Source of the DNA: Paraburkholderia youngii
GTDB taxonomy: Bacteria; Pseudomonadota; Gammaproteobacteria; Burkholderiales; Burkholderiaceae
DNA: 64,000 nt
Direction: 5' to 3'
Assembly: GCF_013366925.1 (NCBI RefSeq)
Contig: NZ_JAALDK010000001.1
Coordinates: 1,991,089 to 2,055,088, forward strand
Of this stretch, positions 36,769 to 45,246 are shown one piece after another. A program made the position numbers and the translations under genes. The notes under the pieces are model-generated. The model was not told where the DNA came from, did no database searches, and was given only the letters and a program-made list of their open reading frames with translations. The stretch's first letter is position 1; each line of letters begins with the position of its first letter.

Positions 36769-37311
36769 TCAATAGCGCCGCTCTTCCATCAACTGCTTGA
36801 CGGTCAACGCCAACGGCACGGTGAAAAAGATGTGCGACATGAACCCGCCGATAATCACGGCCGGGTCGAAATAATCCGGATGGTTATCCGACGCGATCAT
36901 GATCGCGGCATGCATGACGATCCACGCAAATACCGCATAGAACAGCGCAACCAGCGTCGCTTCATAGCCGCGCCGCCGGAAGTACGGCCAGATCGCGGCG
37001 AACAGCACGCCCCACGCGATCGCGAAGAAAAAATGAATGCCGGTGCCGACGATATACGCCCAGATGCCGAGCGAGGCCTGCACGTCTTTGCCGAACACGA
37101 GCCCCGTCGCATTGCGCGGAATGCCGGCAAGCGGCATCAAATGCTGAGCGCCGACCCAGACAAGCGCTTCGTAAATCCAGATCACCACGGCGCCGACCAG
37201 GCCGCCGATCACGCCGGCGCGCAACATCGCCCCGCGTTCGAGTGCACCGGACTCCGCGAGTCTTGGCCGCCGGTCCAAATCCCCTTCGCTGATGCCGAAC
37301 TTGCCGACCAT
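36769..37311 (-). CDS. four-helix membrane protein of unknown function
   Basis: A 180-residue protein with about four transmembrane helices (AGVIGGLVGAVVIWIYEALV, LGIWAYIVGTGIHFFFAIAW, ATLVALFYAVFAWIVMHAAI, GGFMSHIFFTVPLALTV). A short soluble N-terminus (KFGISEGDLDRRPRL) precedes it. Architecture resembles YagU/DUF1440-like inner-membrane proteins, but I cannot name the family. ATG at 37311 has GAGGAGAG upstream. The downstream gene direction is away from ligAB, 94 bases apart on the same strand. Confidence 0.7.
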   Translation of the reverse strand: MVGKFGISEGDLDRRPRLAESGALERGAMLRAGVIGGLVGAVVIWIYEALVWVGAQHLMPLAGIPRNATGLVFGKDVQASLGIWAYIVGTGIHFFFAIAWGVLFAAIWPYFRRRGYEATLVALFYAVFAWIVMHAAIMIASDNHPDYFDPAVIIGGFMSHIFFTVPLALTVKQLMEERRY

Positions 37312-37405
37312 CTCTACTCTCCTCGAATGGACTACACATCGGAACTTCAAATCGGAATGCCCAGCGGACAGTGCTGCTTCGTTGCGCGCCTTCGATGCCC
37401 GGCCT

Positions 37406-37765
37406 TTAAACGGCGTCGGGTACCTGGCGGGTCTTCAGAAACTCTTCGAGCGTTTCGCCACGCATGCTCGCGTACACGCCGAGATTGGTGATCTTCACCA
37501 CGCGCGCGAACTTCTCGAGCACGAAGAAAGACACCCCATAGCGGATCAGACCGATCCAGTCGGTGTTGTCGACCAGCGCGCGCTCTTCCGGCGTCAGGCC
37601 GGCCGCATCGTAAGCGGCGGTGCGATTTTCGAGCCACAGCGCGCGCGCCGACGCTTCGCGCATCTGCCAGAAAAAGCGGTTCAGGCGCATCGCCTTCATG
37701 CTCTGGCGGATATCGAACGGATACGTGCCGGTCAATTCTTCGACGCCAACCAGTTGCGGATTCAT
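37406..37765 (-). CDS. ligA: protocatechuate 4,5-dioxygenase alpha subunit (LigA-type)
   Basis: A 119-residue helical small subunit of extradiol dioxygenase LigAB. Blocks: FDIRQSMKAMRLNRFFWQMR, LTPEERALVDNTDWIGLIRY and GVSFFVLEKFARVVK, which match LigA/PmdA. It caps the active site of LigB and helps place the aromatic ring. Its ATG shares one base with the ligB stop (TAATG), so the two subunits are made together. Confidence 0.88.
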   Translation of the reverse strand: MNPQLVGVEELTGTYPFDIRQSMKAMRLNRFFWQMREASARALWLENRTAAYDAAGLTPEERALVDNTDWIGLIRYGVSFFVLEKFARVVKITNLGVYASMRGETLEEFLKTRQVPDAV

Positions 37766-38607
37766 TACGCCACCTCTCCTTCGTAGATCGTCACGGCCAT
37801 CGCGGTGCTGGTCGCAAGGTAGTAGCTGCGATGCAACTCGCGGACCTTCTGGCCGAGCGCGCCGCGCATCGCGAGCCACATGATCGTCTCGACGCTTTCC
37901 GCGCCGCCCAGGCGCACGTAGTCGACGTGCTTCATCCTGGCAAGACGCTCCGGATCGTTGACGATCAGGTCGAGGAACTCCATGTCCCATTCGGTATTGT
38001 TGAAGCCGCTGCGCTCGCCATGCACCTGGTGCGACAGCCCGCCCGTGCCGACCACCACGACCTTCAGATCCTGTTCGAACGATTCGATCGCGCGACGCAG
38101 CGCCTGGCCGAGCCGGTAGCAGCGATTCGCGGTGGGAAGCGGATACTGCAGCACGTTGACTTCGAGCGGCACCAGCGACAGCGGCCAGCCGCCCTGATGC
38201 GGCAGCATCAGCGAGAGCGGCGAATTGACGCCGTGATCGAGCGCGCGGTCCTGGAAGACGGTCAGATCGAACTCGTCGGCGACCAGTTGCTCGACGATAT
38301 GGATCGCCAGATCCGGGTGGCCGGCGATGTCCGGCAGCGGACGCTTGCCCGCGCCTTCATCGGCGAATTCGTGATTGGGCGACACGCCGAGCGCGAAGGT
38401 CGGATAGCAATCGAAGAAAAAGCTGTTCGCGTGATCGTTGTAGAACATCACCATCACGTCGGGCTTCTGCTCGGCCAGCCACTGCGCCACCGGTTCATAA
38501 CCCTTGAACATCGGCGCCCATGCCGGTTCATTCTGCTTGCCCTTGTCGTACGCCAACCCGATCGTGGGTACATGGGACGTGCCGATACCACCAATGATCC
38601 TTGCCAT
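37765..38607 (-). CDS. ligB: protocatechuate 4,5-dioxygenase beta subunit (LigB-type)
   Basis: A 280-residue catalytic subunit of a class III extradiol dioxygenase, which opens protocatechuate to 4-carboxy-2-hydroxymuconate semialdehyde. Iron ligands expected from LigB are visible: His12 (GTSHVP), His59 (FYNDHANSFF) and the Glu in GGAESVETIMW; the catalytic His lies in GTGGLSHQVHGE. Gallate or a related catechol is an alternative substrate. No other pathway gene (ligC, ligI, ligJ, ligK) is in the window, though a broken dehydrogenase lies beyond the regulators. Confidence 0.9.
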   Translation of the reverse strand: MARIIGGIGTSHVPTIGLAYDKGKQNEPAWAPMFKGYEPVAQWLAEQKPDVMVMFYNDHANSFFFDCYPTFALGVSPNHEFADEGAGKRPLPDIAGHPDLAIHIVEQLVADEFDLTVFQDRALDHGVNSPLSLMLPHQGGWPLSLVPLEVNVLQYPLPTANRCYRLGQALRRAIESFEQDLKVVVVGTGGLSHQVHGERSGFNNTEWDMEFLDLIVNDPERLARMKHVDYVRLGGAESVETIMWLAMRGALGQKVRELHRSYYLATSTAMAVTIYEGEVA

Positions 38608-38998
38608 ATTCGTTCTCTTCCGTCACTTCGTGCTGCTGCCAATCGGATAGGTCGCCTAGCTTACCGCGCTAGTCACCGCGACCGTCTTGGGATACAAAGA
38701 TAGAAATTGTGCCTTGATACGTGAAGTACGGGTATACCTCGAGTTGTGCCGGAATGATGGGGAAAAACCCGGTATGCGGGCGCCCGGCGAGCCGATGAAC
38801 CCCGCCGCGACCCACGCTGCGCAGGGCTCCCTCGGTATCCCAAGCCCGCGCGGCGTGCCTTCCGCGACCGCCTCTCGCTCCGGCAAGCGATAAATAAAAC
38901 AGATGACCCGGAAAACAACTCGCAACGCACTTTTTAAAGGCTTGGAGCGCTGCTGCACGCGTGGCTATACTGCGGTGCTTCCGACGAGCGACGAAACG
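38608..38998. promoter_or_regulatory. divergent control region between ligB and the GntR gene
   Basis: A 391-base region. For the regulator, TTGGAG (38942-38947), 18 bases, TATACT (38966-38971) forms a plausible sigma70 promoter. TTGTGCC occurs twice (38707-38713, 38744-38750) and might be part of a regulator site for the ligBA promoter. No gene found. Confidence 0.45.
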
Positions 38999-39700
38999 AT
39001 GAACGAGACGACCCAGCAAGCGATCGTGCAGACCTTACGCGAGAAAATCCTGTCGGGCGAATTGTCGCCCGGGCAGCGGCTCGTCGAAGCGCAGCTTGCG
39101 CAATGGCTCGGCGTGTCGCGCACGCCGCTTCGCTATGCGTTGAGCGTGCTGTCGGCGGAAGGCCTGCTCGATCGTTCGGGCTCGCGCGGCTATGTAGTGC
39201 GCCGCTTCAGCGTGCGCGACGTCCTCGATGCGATCGACGTGCGCGGCGTGCTCGAAGGGCTCGCCGCGCGCTCGGTCGCCGAAAACGGCGTGAGCCCGGC
39301 GCTCGCCGCCGCGCTCGACGATTGCCTGCGCGAAGGCGACGAAATCTTCGAGCAAAAGCATCTGAAGCCAGGAGACGACGTGCGCTACGCGCAGATGAAC
39401 GGCCGCTTTCATGCGCTGATCGTCGAAGCGGCGCAGAACCAGGCGATCACGGCCGCGCTGAGCCTGAACGACAAGGTGCCGTTCGTGTCGCCGTTCACGA
39501 TCGCGTTCGACGAATCCGCGCGCGAGCGTCAGTTCATGATGCTGATGTACGCGCATCGCCAGCATCACGCGATCGTCGACGCGCTGAAGCAAGGCGAAGG
39601 CGCGCGCGTCGATGCGTTGATGAAGGAGCACACACATATCTCGAAGGAAAGTCTGAATTTGTCGCTGCCATCGTTGCATCTGATCGCGGGCGCGGCATGA
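38999..39700 (+). CDS. GntR-family regulator (FCD subfamily)
   Basis: A 233-residue regulator. Winged HTH at residues 5-70 (LREKILSGELSPGQRLVEAQ, LAQWLGVSRTPLRYALSVL) and a C-terminal all-helical FCD effector domain (residues 80-215) with metal-ligand-like VRYAQMNGRFHALIV and MMLMYAHRQHHAIVDAL. Divergent from ligBA and overlapping the double-HTH LysR gene by four bases (ATGA), so both regulators are made from one message. It probably responds to an aromatic acid intermediate. Confidence 0.88.
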   Translation: MNETTQQAIVQTLREKILSGELSPGQRLVEAQLAQWLGVSRTPLRYALSVLSAEGLLDRSGSRGYVVRRFSVRDVLDAIDVRGVLEGLAARSVAENGVSPALAAALDDCLREGDEIFEQKHLKPGDDVRYAQMNGRFHALIVEAAQNQAITAALSLNDKVPFVSPFTIAFDESARERQFMMLMYAHRQHHAIVDALKQGEGARVDALMKEHTHISKESLNLSLPSLHLIAGAA

Positions 39701-41004
39701 GCAACGACGCACTTTCCGCCGAAGCCAGCCAGGCGGCCGCCAAAGCGCCGCTGTCGGTCAGCAGCAAGGACCTGCTCAATCTCGCGCAATTGCGCGCCTT
39801 CCGGCTCGTTGCGGACATGGGCAGCGCGACGCGCGCGGCGGCCGCGCTGTTTCGCGCACAGTCGGCGGTCACGCGCTCCGTGCAGGAACTCGAGTCGGCG
39901 CTCGGCGTGCCGCTGTTCGATCGCGGTCCTTCGGGCATGCTGCCCACGCCGGTCGGCCGCGCGGTGCTGCACCGCTGCGAGCGGATCTTCGCCGAACTCG
40001 AAGAGCTCGCGCAATGGTGCGCCGCGCGACAGACGCGCCGCCGGCCCGTATCGGAGGGCGCATTGCCCGCGTACCTGCTCAATACGCGGCGGCTGCAACT
40101 GTTCGCGGCGCTCGCGCGGCATCGGCATATGCCGAGCGCGGCAAAAACCTTCGGCATCAGTCAGCCCGCGGTGAGCACCGCGATCCGCGTACTCGAAAGC
40201 GGCTCGGGACTGAGCCTGTTCCATCGCAGCCCGCGCGGCATCCTGCTGACGGCCGAGGGCGAAACGTTCCTGCTGCACGTACGCCGCGCATTGAACGAAC
40301 TACGGCACATCCCCGACGATATCGCCGCACTGCACGGCAAGATTCAGGGCTCGGTGACGGTCGGCGCGTTGCCGCTCGGACGCACGCTGATCCTGCCGAA
40401 GGCGATCGCGCGAATGACCTCGGAAAATCCCGGCGTGCGGGTGGTCACCGACGAAAGCGCGTACGAGACGCTGGTGGCCGGTCTGCGCGCCGGCGACATC
40501 GACTTCATTCTCGGCGCGCTGCGCGACAACGACGCGACGAGCGGCCTGAAAAACGAACGGCTGATGTCGGAAAACATGGTGGTGCTGGTGCGCCGCGGTC
40601 ACCCGCTGACTCAAGTGCACAATCTGACCATCATGGGTCTGCGCGACGCGCAATGGATTCTGCCGCGCAGCAACGCGCCGGCGCGTGCGCTGTTCGAAAC
40701 GCAATTCAGGCGGATGAAGGTGAAGCCGCCTTTGCCGACCGTCGAGACCGCTGACCTCGCGGTGATTCGCGGGCTGCTGCTCGGCACCGACATGGCGGCG
40801 GCGTTGTCGGCGCAGCAGCTGCATCACGAGGTTCAATCCGGGCAACTGGTGGTGCTCGACGTACCGCTGCACAACACGCGGCGCGAGATCGGCCTGACGA
40901 TGCGCGCGGCGGGTACGCCATCGCCGGCCGCACGGGCATTGATCGACGCGATCCGGCTGTCGGTCGTCGATGTGACGCGCACGGTCAGCATCGGCGCGAC
41001 CTGA
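39697..41004 (+). CDS. LysR-type regulator with two HTH domains
   Basis: A 435-residue protein, much longer than the usual 300. Residues 30-88 form a complete LysR HTH (LAQLRAFRLVADMGSATRAA, AQSAVTRSVQELE, FDRGPSGMLPTPVGRAVLH) and residues 130-188 form a second one (TRRLQLFAALARHRHMPSAA, ISQPAVSTAIRVLE, FHRSPRGILLTAEGETFLLH). One effector domain follows (about 218-425; GSVTVGALPLGRTLILPKAI). A linker of about 25 residues (QTRRRPVSEGALPAYLL) joins the two heads. The start overlaps the GntR stop. Expected to work with GntR on ligBA. Two-headed LysR members are uncommon. Confidence 0.88.
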   Translation: MSNDALSAEASQAAAKAPLSVSSKDLLNLAQLRAFRLVADMGSATRAAAALFRAQSAVTRSVQELESALGVPLFDRGPSGMLPTPVGRAVLHRCERIFAELEELAQWCAARQTRRRPVSEGALPAYLLNTRRLQLFAALARHRHMPSAAKTFGISQPAVSTAIRVLESGSGLSLFHRSPRGILLTAEGETFLLHVRRALNELRHIPDDIAALHGKIQGSVTVGALPLGRTLILPKAIARMTSENPGVRVVTDESAYETLVAGLRAGDIDFILGALRDNDATSGLKNERLMSENMVVLVRRGHPLTQVHNLTIMGLRDAQWILPRSNAPARALFETQFRRMKVKPPLPTVETADLAVIRGLLLGTDMAAALSAQQLHHEVQSGQLVVLDVPLHNTRREIGLTMRAAGTPSPAARALIDAIRLSVVDVTRTVSIGAT

Positions 41005-41026
41005 GCGTTGCCATCGATCAGTTCGC

Positions 41027-41260
41027 TCAACTGTTTCCGTCCGGGTCCGGCAGGCTGTCGAAAAACGCGCGCGACAGCGTGTCGGCGACGCGGATCTTCG
41101 CCGCGCGCGCCTTATCTCGCAGCGCATCGCGCCGCTGGTCGAACATCGACACCTGCGCGCCCTTCGCGGCCAATGCCGCACCGAGTATGCCGCCCGCTTC
41201 GCCGAAGCCCATGAATGAGATGCGCGTGAGTAGCACTTCTTCATAAACCTGCGAAGACAT
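41027..41260 (-). pseudogene. truncated NAD(P)-dependent dehydrogenase, N-terminal fragment
   Basis: A 77-residue frame starting MSSQVYEEVLLTRISFMGFG. The Rossmann start ISFMGFGEAGGILGAALAAK and the following AQVSMFDQRRDAL match the NAD-binding domain of 3-hydroxyisobutyrate/6-phosphogluconate dehydrogenase-like proteins of the DUF1932 type, which are about 300 residues. The frame stops after SLPDPDGNS where the second half of the domain should start. It faces the end of the LysR gene, so the missing 3' part seems deleted. Confidence 0.65.
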
Positions 41261-41442
41261 GCACCGTCCTGGATCACCGCGCGACGAAGCGTGCCAGTTC
41301 CGCTGTGAATCGCATGCGGAAAGAGCATAGCGAATGACGCGTAAATGAAGCATCGCCGTATCATCTGCGGCGGCAATTCTCCGACAATAGAAGAGCGCTC
41401 AAATGACCCCGCCAAGCCTCATCGACACCCGGAGAAAACGTA

Positions 41443-42039
41443 ATGAACAAACGCCAGTTCCTGACCAGCGCCACGGTGCTGGGCGCGGCGGTCGCGCCCG
41501 CATTCGGCGCAAAGCGTGAGCACGCCGAATGCGCGCCGTCTCCAGTTCTCCTGACGATCTCCGGTGCGATCAGGAACAGCAATCGCGGCGCGCTCAATCC
41601 GGCTTTCGATCAACTGCTGGCGAAGCACCAGGTGAAGTTTTCGCAAGCGTATGGCGTCGATCTGCCGTTGCTCGCCAGCATGAAATCCGTGACGATCCAT
41701 CCGACGATCGAATACGATGCGCACCTGCATACGTTCAGCGGCCCGCTGCTGACCGACGTGCTCGCGCATATCGGCGCACCGGATGCAGGCAGCACGCAAA
41801 TCGTCATGCACGCGGTCGACGGCTACGCGGTGCAGACGACGCTCGATAAGGTGCGCGAGTATCACTTCATCGTCGCGACGCAAATGGACGGCAAGCCGCT
41901 GGCGCTCGGTGGCGTGGGGCCGTTATGGGCGATCTACGACGCGGATCAGATTCCCGAACTCGCGGCCAAGCCGCTGAAGGACCGCTTCGAACTGTCGCCG
42001 TGGGGCCTGTATCACATGCAGCTCACCGAGGCGTCATAG
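41443..42039 (+). CDS. exported molybdopterin-oxidoreductase-domain-like protein
   Basis: A 198-residue protein with an N-terminal export signal (MNKRQFLTSATVLGAAVAPA; Lys-Arg rather than a full twin Arg). The mature part resembles the small 'oxidoreductase molybdopterin binding' fold: LLTISGAIRN at the start, FSGPLLTDVLAHIGAPDAGS, HAVDGYAVQTTLDKVREYHF, and GPLWAIYDADQIPEL. These small proteins often pair with ferric-reductase-like membrane subunits, none of which is nearby, and the Cys molybdenum ligand of sulfite oxidase types is not seen. Function unknown. Confidence 0.75.
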   Translation: MNKRQFLTSATVLGAAVAPAFGAKREHAECAPSPVLLTISGAIRNSNRGALNPAFDQLLAKHQVKFSQAYGVDLPLLASMKSVTIHPTIEYDAHLHTFSGPLLTDVLAHIGAPDAGSTQIVMHAVDGYAVQTTLDKVREYHFIVATQMDGKPLALGGVGPLWAIYDADQIPELAAKPLKDRFELSPWGLYHMQLTEAS

Positions 42040-42213
42040 CGCGCCGCCGAATCGCTCGACGCACGCCTGTCGCACGCGCTCGACCGAGCTCGCCCAGTCT
42101 TCCCCTGGCGCGCGCCGGAACAGACGCAGCGTGTGCGGATACCACGGCGAATCGTCGCGCTCGCGCGGCCGTGCGGCGGATGCGCCGCTGTTGCGCCGTT
42201 TCGATACGCGCAC
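42034..42213 (-). pseudogene. C-terminal fragment of a TPR-glycosyltransferase-type protein
   Basis: The minus strand has a 59-codon frame ending at TGA 42034-42036, encoding RERDDSPWYPHTLRLFRRAP then GEDWASSVERVRQACVERFG. DSPWYPxxRLFRQ-xxGDW is a familiar end of large TPR-linked glycosyltransferases in Burkholderiales. Nothing upstream extends it (TAA twelve bases before the GTG). It overlaps the end of the opposite-strand gene. Read as a leftover of a deleted gene. Confidence 0.5.
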
Positions 42214-42366
42214 CTCGCGCGATTACACAACATAAGTGATTCGCCCCGGCTTCAGCGCCGGGAAGTGAACGCTTTTTCACCGTCTAATCCGCCGCTATAC
42301 CTGACATTACGAATGAGAGGATCGCGTGGTGATGCTAGAATCGCCCCCGTCTTTTCTTCGACGCTC

Positions 42367-42777
42367 ATGACTCGACGCTCCCGCAACCACCTGACCGCAT
42401 GGCTTGGCCTCGTCGCCATGTGGCTCGTCGTGTTCGCGCCGCTCATCAGTCAGTTGCTCGAATCGGGCCGCGGCCACGAGCCGATTGCCGTGCTGTGTTC
42501 GGCGCTTCATCCGACCGGCGCGAGCGATATCAGCGATGCGAGCGTCGTCGCTCAAACCAGTCCCGCCCCCGTGCATCTGAGCCACGACGATGCATTCGGC
42601 GCCTGCGGATACTGTCATCTGCTCGAACATCACGTCGCGATGCCGACGCTCGCCGCCGCCGAGCTGCCGGCCGCGCTGCCGCTGGCCGGCACCGCGCCGC
42701 CCACGCTGTCCACCCGCTTCACGCCGCTGGGCGCGTTCCCGTCGGGACGTCCGCGCGCGCCACCTGTCGTTTCCTGA
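42367..42777 (+). CDS. DUF2946 protein
   Basis: A 136-residue protein with an N-terminal hydrophobic helix (LTAWLGLVAMWLVVFAPLIS) and the DUF2946 signature FGACGYCHLLEHH (Cys80, Cys83, His84, His88, His89). These proteins are small, often copper-regulated and next to TonB receptor genes such as oprC. Here the next genes are a TonB-dependent receptor and a PepSY membrane protein, so a metal-uptake role is likely. Start at 42367 (MTRRSRNHL) chosen because the upstream in-frame part is not protein-like. Confidence 0.78.
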   Translation: MTRRSRNHLTAWLGLVAMWLVVFAPLISQLLESGRGHEPIAVLCSALHPTGASDISDASVVAQTSPAPVHLSHDDAFGACGYCHLLEHHVAMPTLAAAELPAALPLAGTAPPTLSTRFTPLGAFPSGRPRAPPVVS

Positions 42778-42859
42778 TCTCTGCCGGTTCTGATCGCGCC
42801 TTCGTCGCTCACGTCGACGAAGCCTGCGATCACCTGTTCAATGCATCGAGGAAACGCTC

Positions 42860-45229
42860 ATGTTCAACTTCGCGCTGCGAAGGCTGTCTTTTTGCGTCCG
42901 TCGTGACGCTGTCTGTTCCACTCATCGCGTGGCTCGTCGTTCCGTTCGTTGGCCCGCGCTCGTGCCTGCTTTCGTGCCGGCTTTGGTTGCAACACCCGCG
43001 CAGGCCGCCGACGCGGATGCGACGCTGCCCGCCGTCAGCGTCAATGCAAGCGCAAGTGCGAGCGCCGCACCACGCGCCGTCGACCCGAACCTGCCCGCCT
43101 CCATCGAAACCGTCACGCGCGATCAGTTCGCGAACTGGAACGTCGTCAACACCGAGGACGTGCTCAAGTACCTGCCGAACCTCGCGGTACGCAAGCGCTT
43201 CATCGGCGACCTGAATTCGATCATCGCGGTACGCGGCACCAGCAATACGCAGAGCGCGCGCGGCCTCGTCTATGCGGACGGTTTGCTGCTGAGCAACCTG
43301 CTCGGCAATAGCTATTCGTTTCCGCCGCGCTGGTCGATGGTGTCTCCCGACGAAATCCAGCAAGTCGACGTAATCTACGGGCCGTTTTCCGCGCTGTACC
43401 CTGGCAATTCTTTAGGCGCGACCGTGCTCATCAGCACGCGCGTGCCGAAGCAGTTCGAGGCCAACGCCGACATCAAGGCATTCACGCAGCACTTCAGCCT
43501 GTTCGGCGTGAACCAGAGCTTCAACGGCAGCGAAGCGAGCGCGTCGCTCGGCGATCGGATCGGCAAGTTCTCGTACCTGCTCGGCGTCAATCATCTCGAG
43601 AACACGAGTCAGCCGCTGCAATTCGCGACGCTCGCGCAATCGACCACGCCCGCGAAGGCCGGCGACACGCCCGTCACCGGCGCCCATTTCTACAACAACC
43701 AGACCAATACGCCGACGGCCGTGCTCGGCGTGAACGGCGAAGGCATCGAGCACACGGTGCAGAACCAGTTCAAGCTGAAGATGCAGTACGACTTCACGCC
43801 GACGCTGCAGGGCGGCTTCACGCTCGGCTACTGGCACCAGACCTACAACAGCGAAACGTCGACGTTCCTGCGCGACGCGGACGGCACGCCGGTGTACAGC
43901 GGCAACGTATCGATCAACGGCTACCACTACACGATTCCGGCGGCAGCGTTCGCGCCGAGTCTCGGACACAGCGAGAACTGGCTCTACGGCGTGTCGCTGA
44001 AAACGCGCAATGCGACCGGTTGGAACGGCGAGGCGATCGCGTCGTATTACGACATCGGCAATAGCGTCGCACGCACCGCGAATGCGGGCGGTCCGGGCAA
44101 TGGCCCCGGCACCGTGCTGTTCGGCGACGGCACCGGCTGGAAGACGCTGGACCTGCGCGGCACCTACACGCCCGCGACGAACCAGCCAGGGCTGGCCAAT
44201 CACGCACTGAGCTTCGGCTACCACTACGACAACTACTTCGTCGACAACCAGACCTACAACACGATGGCTTGGCGCGACGGCGACGCGGCCTCGTTCGCCA
44301 ACGCGTTCACCGGCAAGACCCAGACGCAAGCTCTCTATGCGCAGGACGCATGGCGCTTTCTGCCGCGCTGGAAGCTCGTCTACGGCGTGCGCTATGAAGA
44401 CTGGCAAGCCTACGGCGGCGCGCAGTCGCTGCCCGGCGCGACGATCGCGTACAGCGACGCCAGCCAGCGTCACTTTTCGCCGAAGGCGTCGCTATCGTTC
44501 GATGCCAGCGACGATTTGACTTTGCGCGCGTCGATCGGTCGCGCTTATCGCTTTCCGACCGCGAGCGAACTGTTCCAGGGGCAAATCAATGGCTCCGCGA
44601 TCGTGAACAACAATCCGCATCTGCAGCCCGAGGACGATCTGTCGAAAGAACTGAGCGCCGAATGGGCGCACTGGAATGGCGTGTTCCGCTTGTCGCTGTT
44701 TCAGGACGACGTGAAGAACACGATCTTCAGTCAGACCGACACCACCGTGATCCCGAACGTGACGAACTTCCAGAACATCGGCAAGGTTCGCTCGCGCGGC
44801 GTCGAAACGAGCTACTCGGGCGAAGACGTGTTCGTGCGCGGACTCGATCTGCTCGCGAGCGTCGCGTACACGCAGTCGAAGATCCTCGAAAACGCTCAGA
44901 ATCCGGCCTCGGTCGGCAAGTACTTTTACCGCATTCCGCTGTGGCGCGCGAATCTTGCCGCGACGTATCACTTCGACGCGCGAGCGGCGCTGACGCTCGC
45001 CGCGCGTTACTCGGGCCGTCAGTACAACACGCTGACGAATACCGACACGAACCCGAACGTGTTCGGCGGCACCAGCACCTACACGGTCGCCGACGCAAAG
45101 TTCACGTTCAAGCCGACGAAGCTCAGCGAACTCGGCATCGGCGTCGACAACCTGTTCGACGCGCGCTACTTCGTCTACCACCCGTATCCGGGCCGCACGT
45201 TTTATGTCGAAGCGAAGCTGCGTCTCTGA
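42860..45229 (+). CDS. TonB-dependent outer-membrane receptor
   Basis: A 789-residue receptor. Signal sequence ending near AQAADADA (about residue 50), plug domain (about 65-190) with ASIETVTRDQFANWNVVNTE, YLPNLAVRKR, VDVIYGPFSALYPGNSLG and VLISTR, then a 22-strand beta-barrel ending in GRTFYVEAKLRL, with the terminal aromatic-type strand needed for insertion. Plug spacing fits siderophore or metal-chelate receptors. The partner genes (DUF2946, PepSY) suggest iron-siderophore or copper; the cargo is not decided by sequence. Starts 82 bases after DUF2946. Confidence 0.9.
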   Translation: MFNFALRRLSFCVRRDAVCSTHRVARRSVRWPALVPAFVPALVATPAQAADADATLPAVSVNASASASAAPRAVDPNLPASIETVTRDQFANWNVVNTEDVLKYLPNLAVRKRFIGDLNSIIAVRGTSNTQSARGLVYADGLLLSNLLGNSYSFPPRWSMVSPDEIQQVDVIYGPFSALYPGNSLGATVLISTRVPKQFEANADIKAFTQHFSLFGVNQSFNGSEASASLGDRIGKFSYLLGVNHLENTSQPLQFATLAQSTTPAKAGDTPVTGAHFYNNQTNTPTAVLGVNGEGIEHTVQNQFKLKMQYDFTPTLQGGFTLGYWHQTYNSETSTFLRDADGTPVYSGNVSINGYHYTIPAAAFAPSLGHSENWLYGVSLKTRNATGWNGEAIASYYDIGNSVARTANAGGPGNGPGTVLFGDGTGWKTLDLRGTYTPATNQPGLANHALSFGYHYDNYFVDNQTYNTMAWRDGDAASFANAFTGKTQTQALYAQDAWRFLPRWKLVYGVRYEDWQAYGGAQSLPGATIAYSDASQRHFSPKASLSFDASDDLTLRASIGRAYRFPTASELFQGQINGSAIVNNNPHLQPEDDLSKELSAEWAHWNGVFRLSLFQDDVKNTIFSQTDTTVIPNVTNFQNIGKVRSRGVETSYSGEDVFVRGLDLLASVAYTQSKILENAQNPASVGKYFYRIPLWRANLAATYHFDARAALTLAARYSGRQYNTLTNTDTNPNVFGGTSTYTVADAKFTFKPTKLSELGIGVDNLFDARYFVYHPYPGRTFYVEAKLRL

Positions 45230-45246
45230 GTAACCCATCGCCCCAT

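Noticed and set aside
42860..45229. Firm call as copper receptor OprC
   Set aside because: DUF2946 proximity favours copper, but the PepSY partner favours siderophores and no Met/Cys-rich signature settles it.
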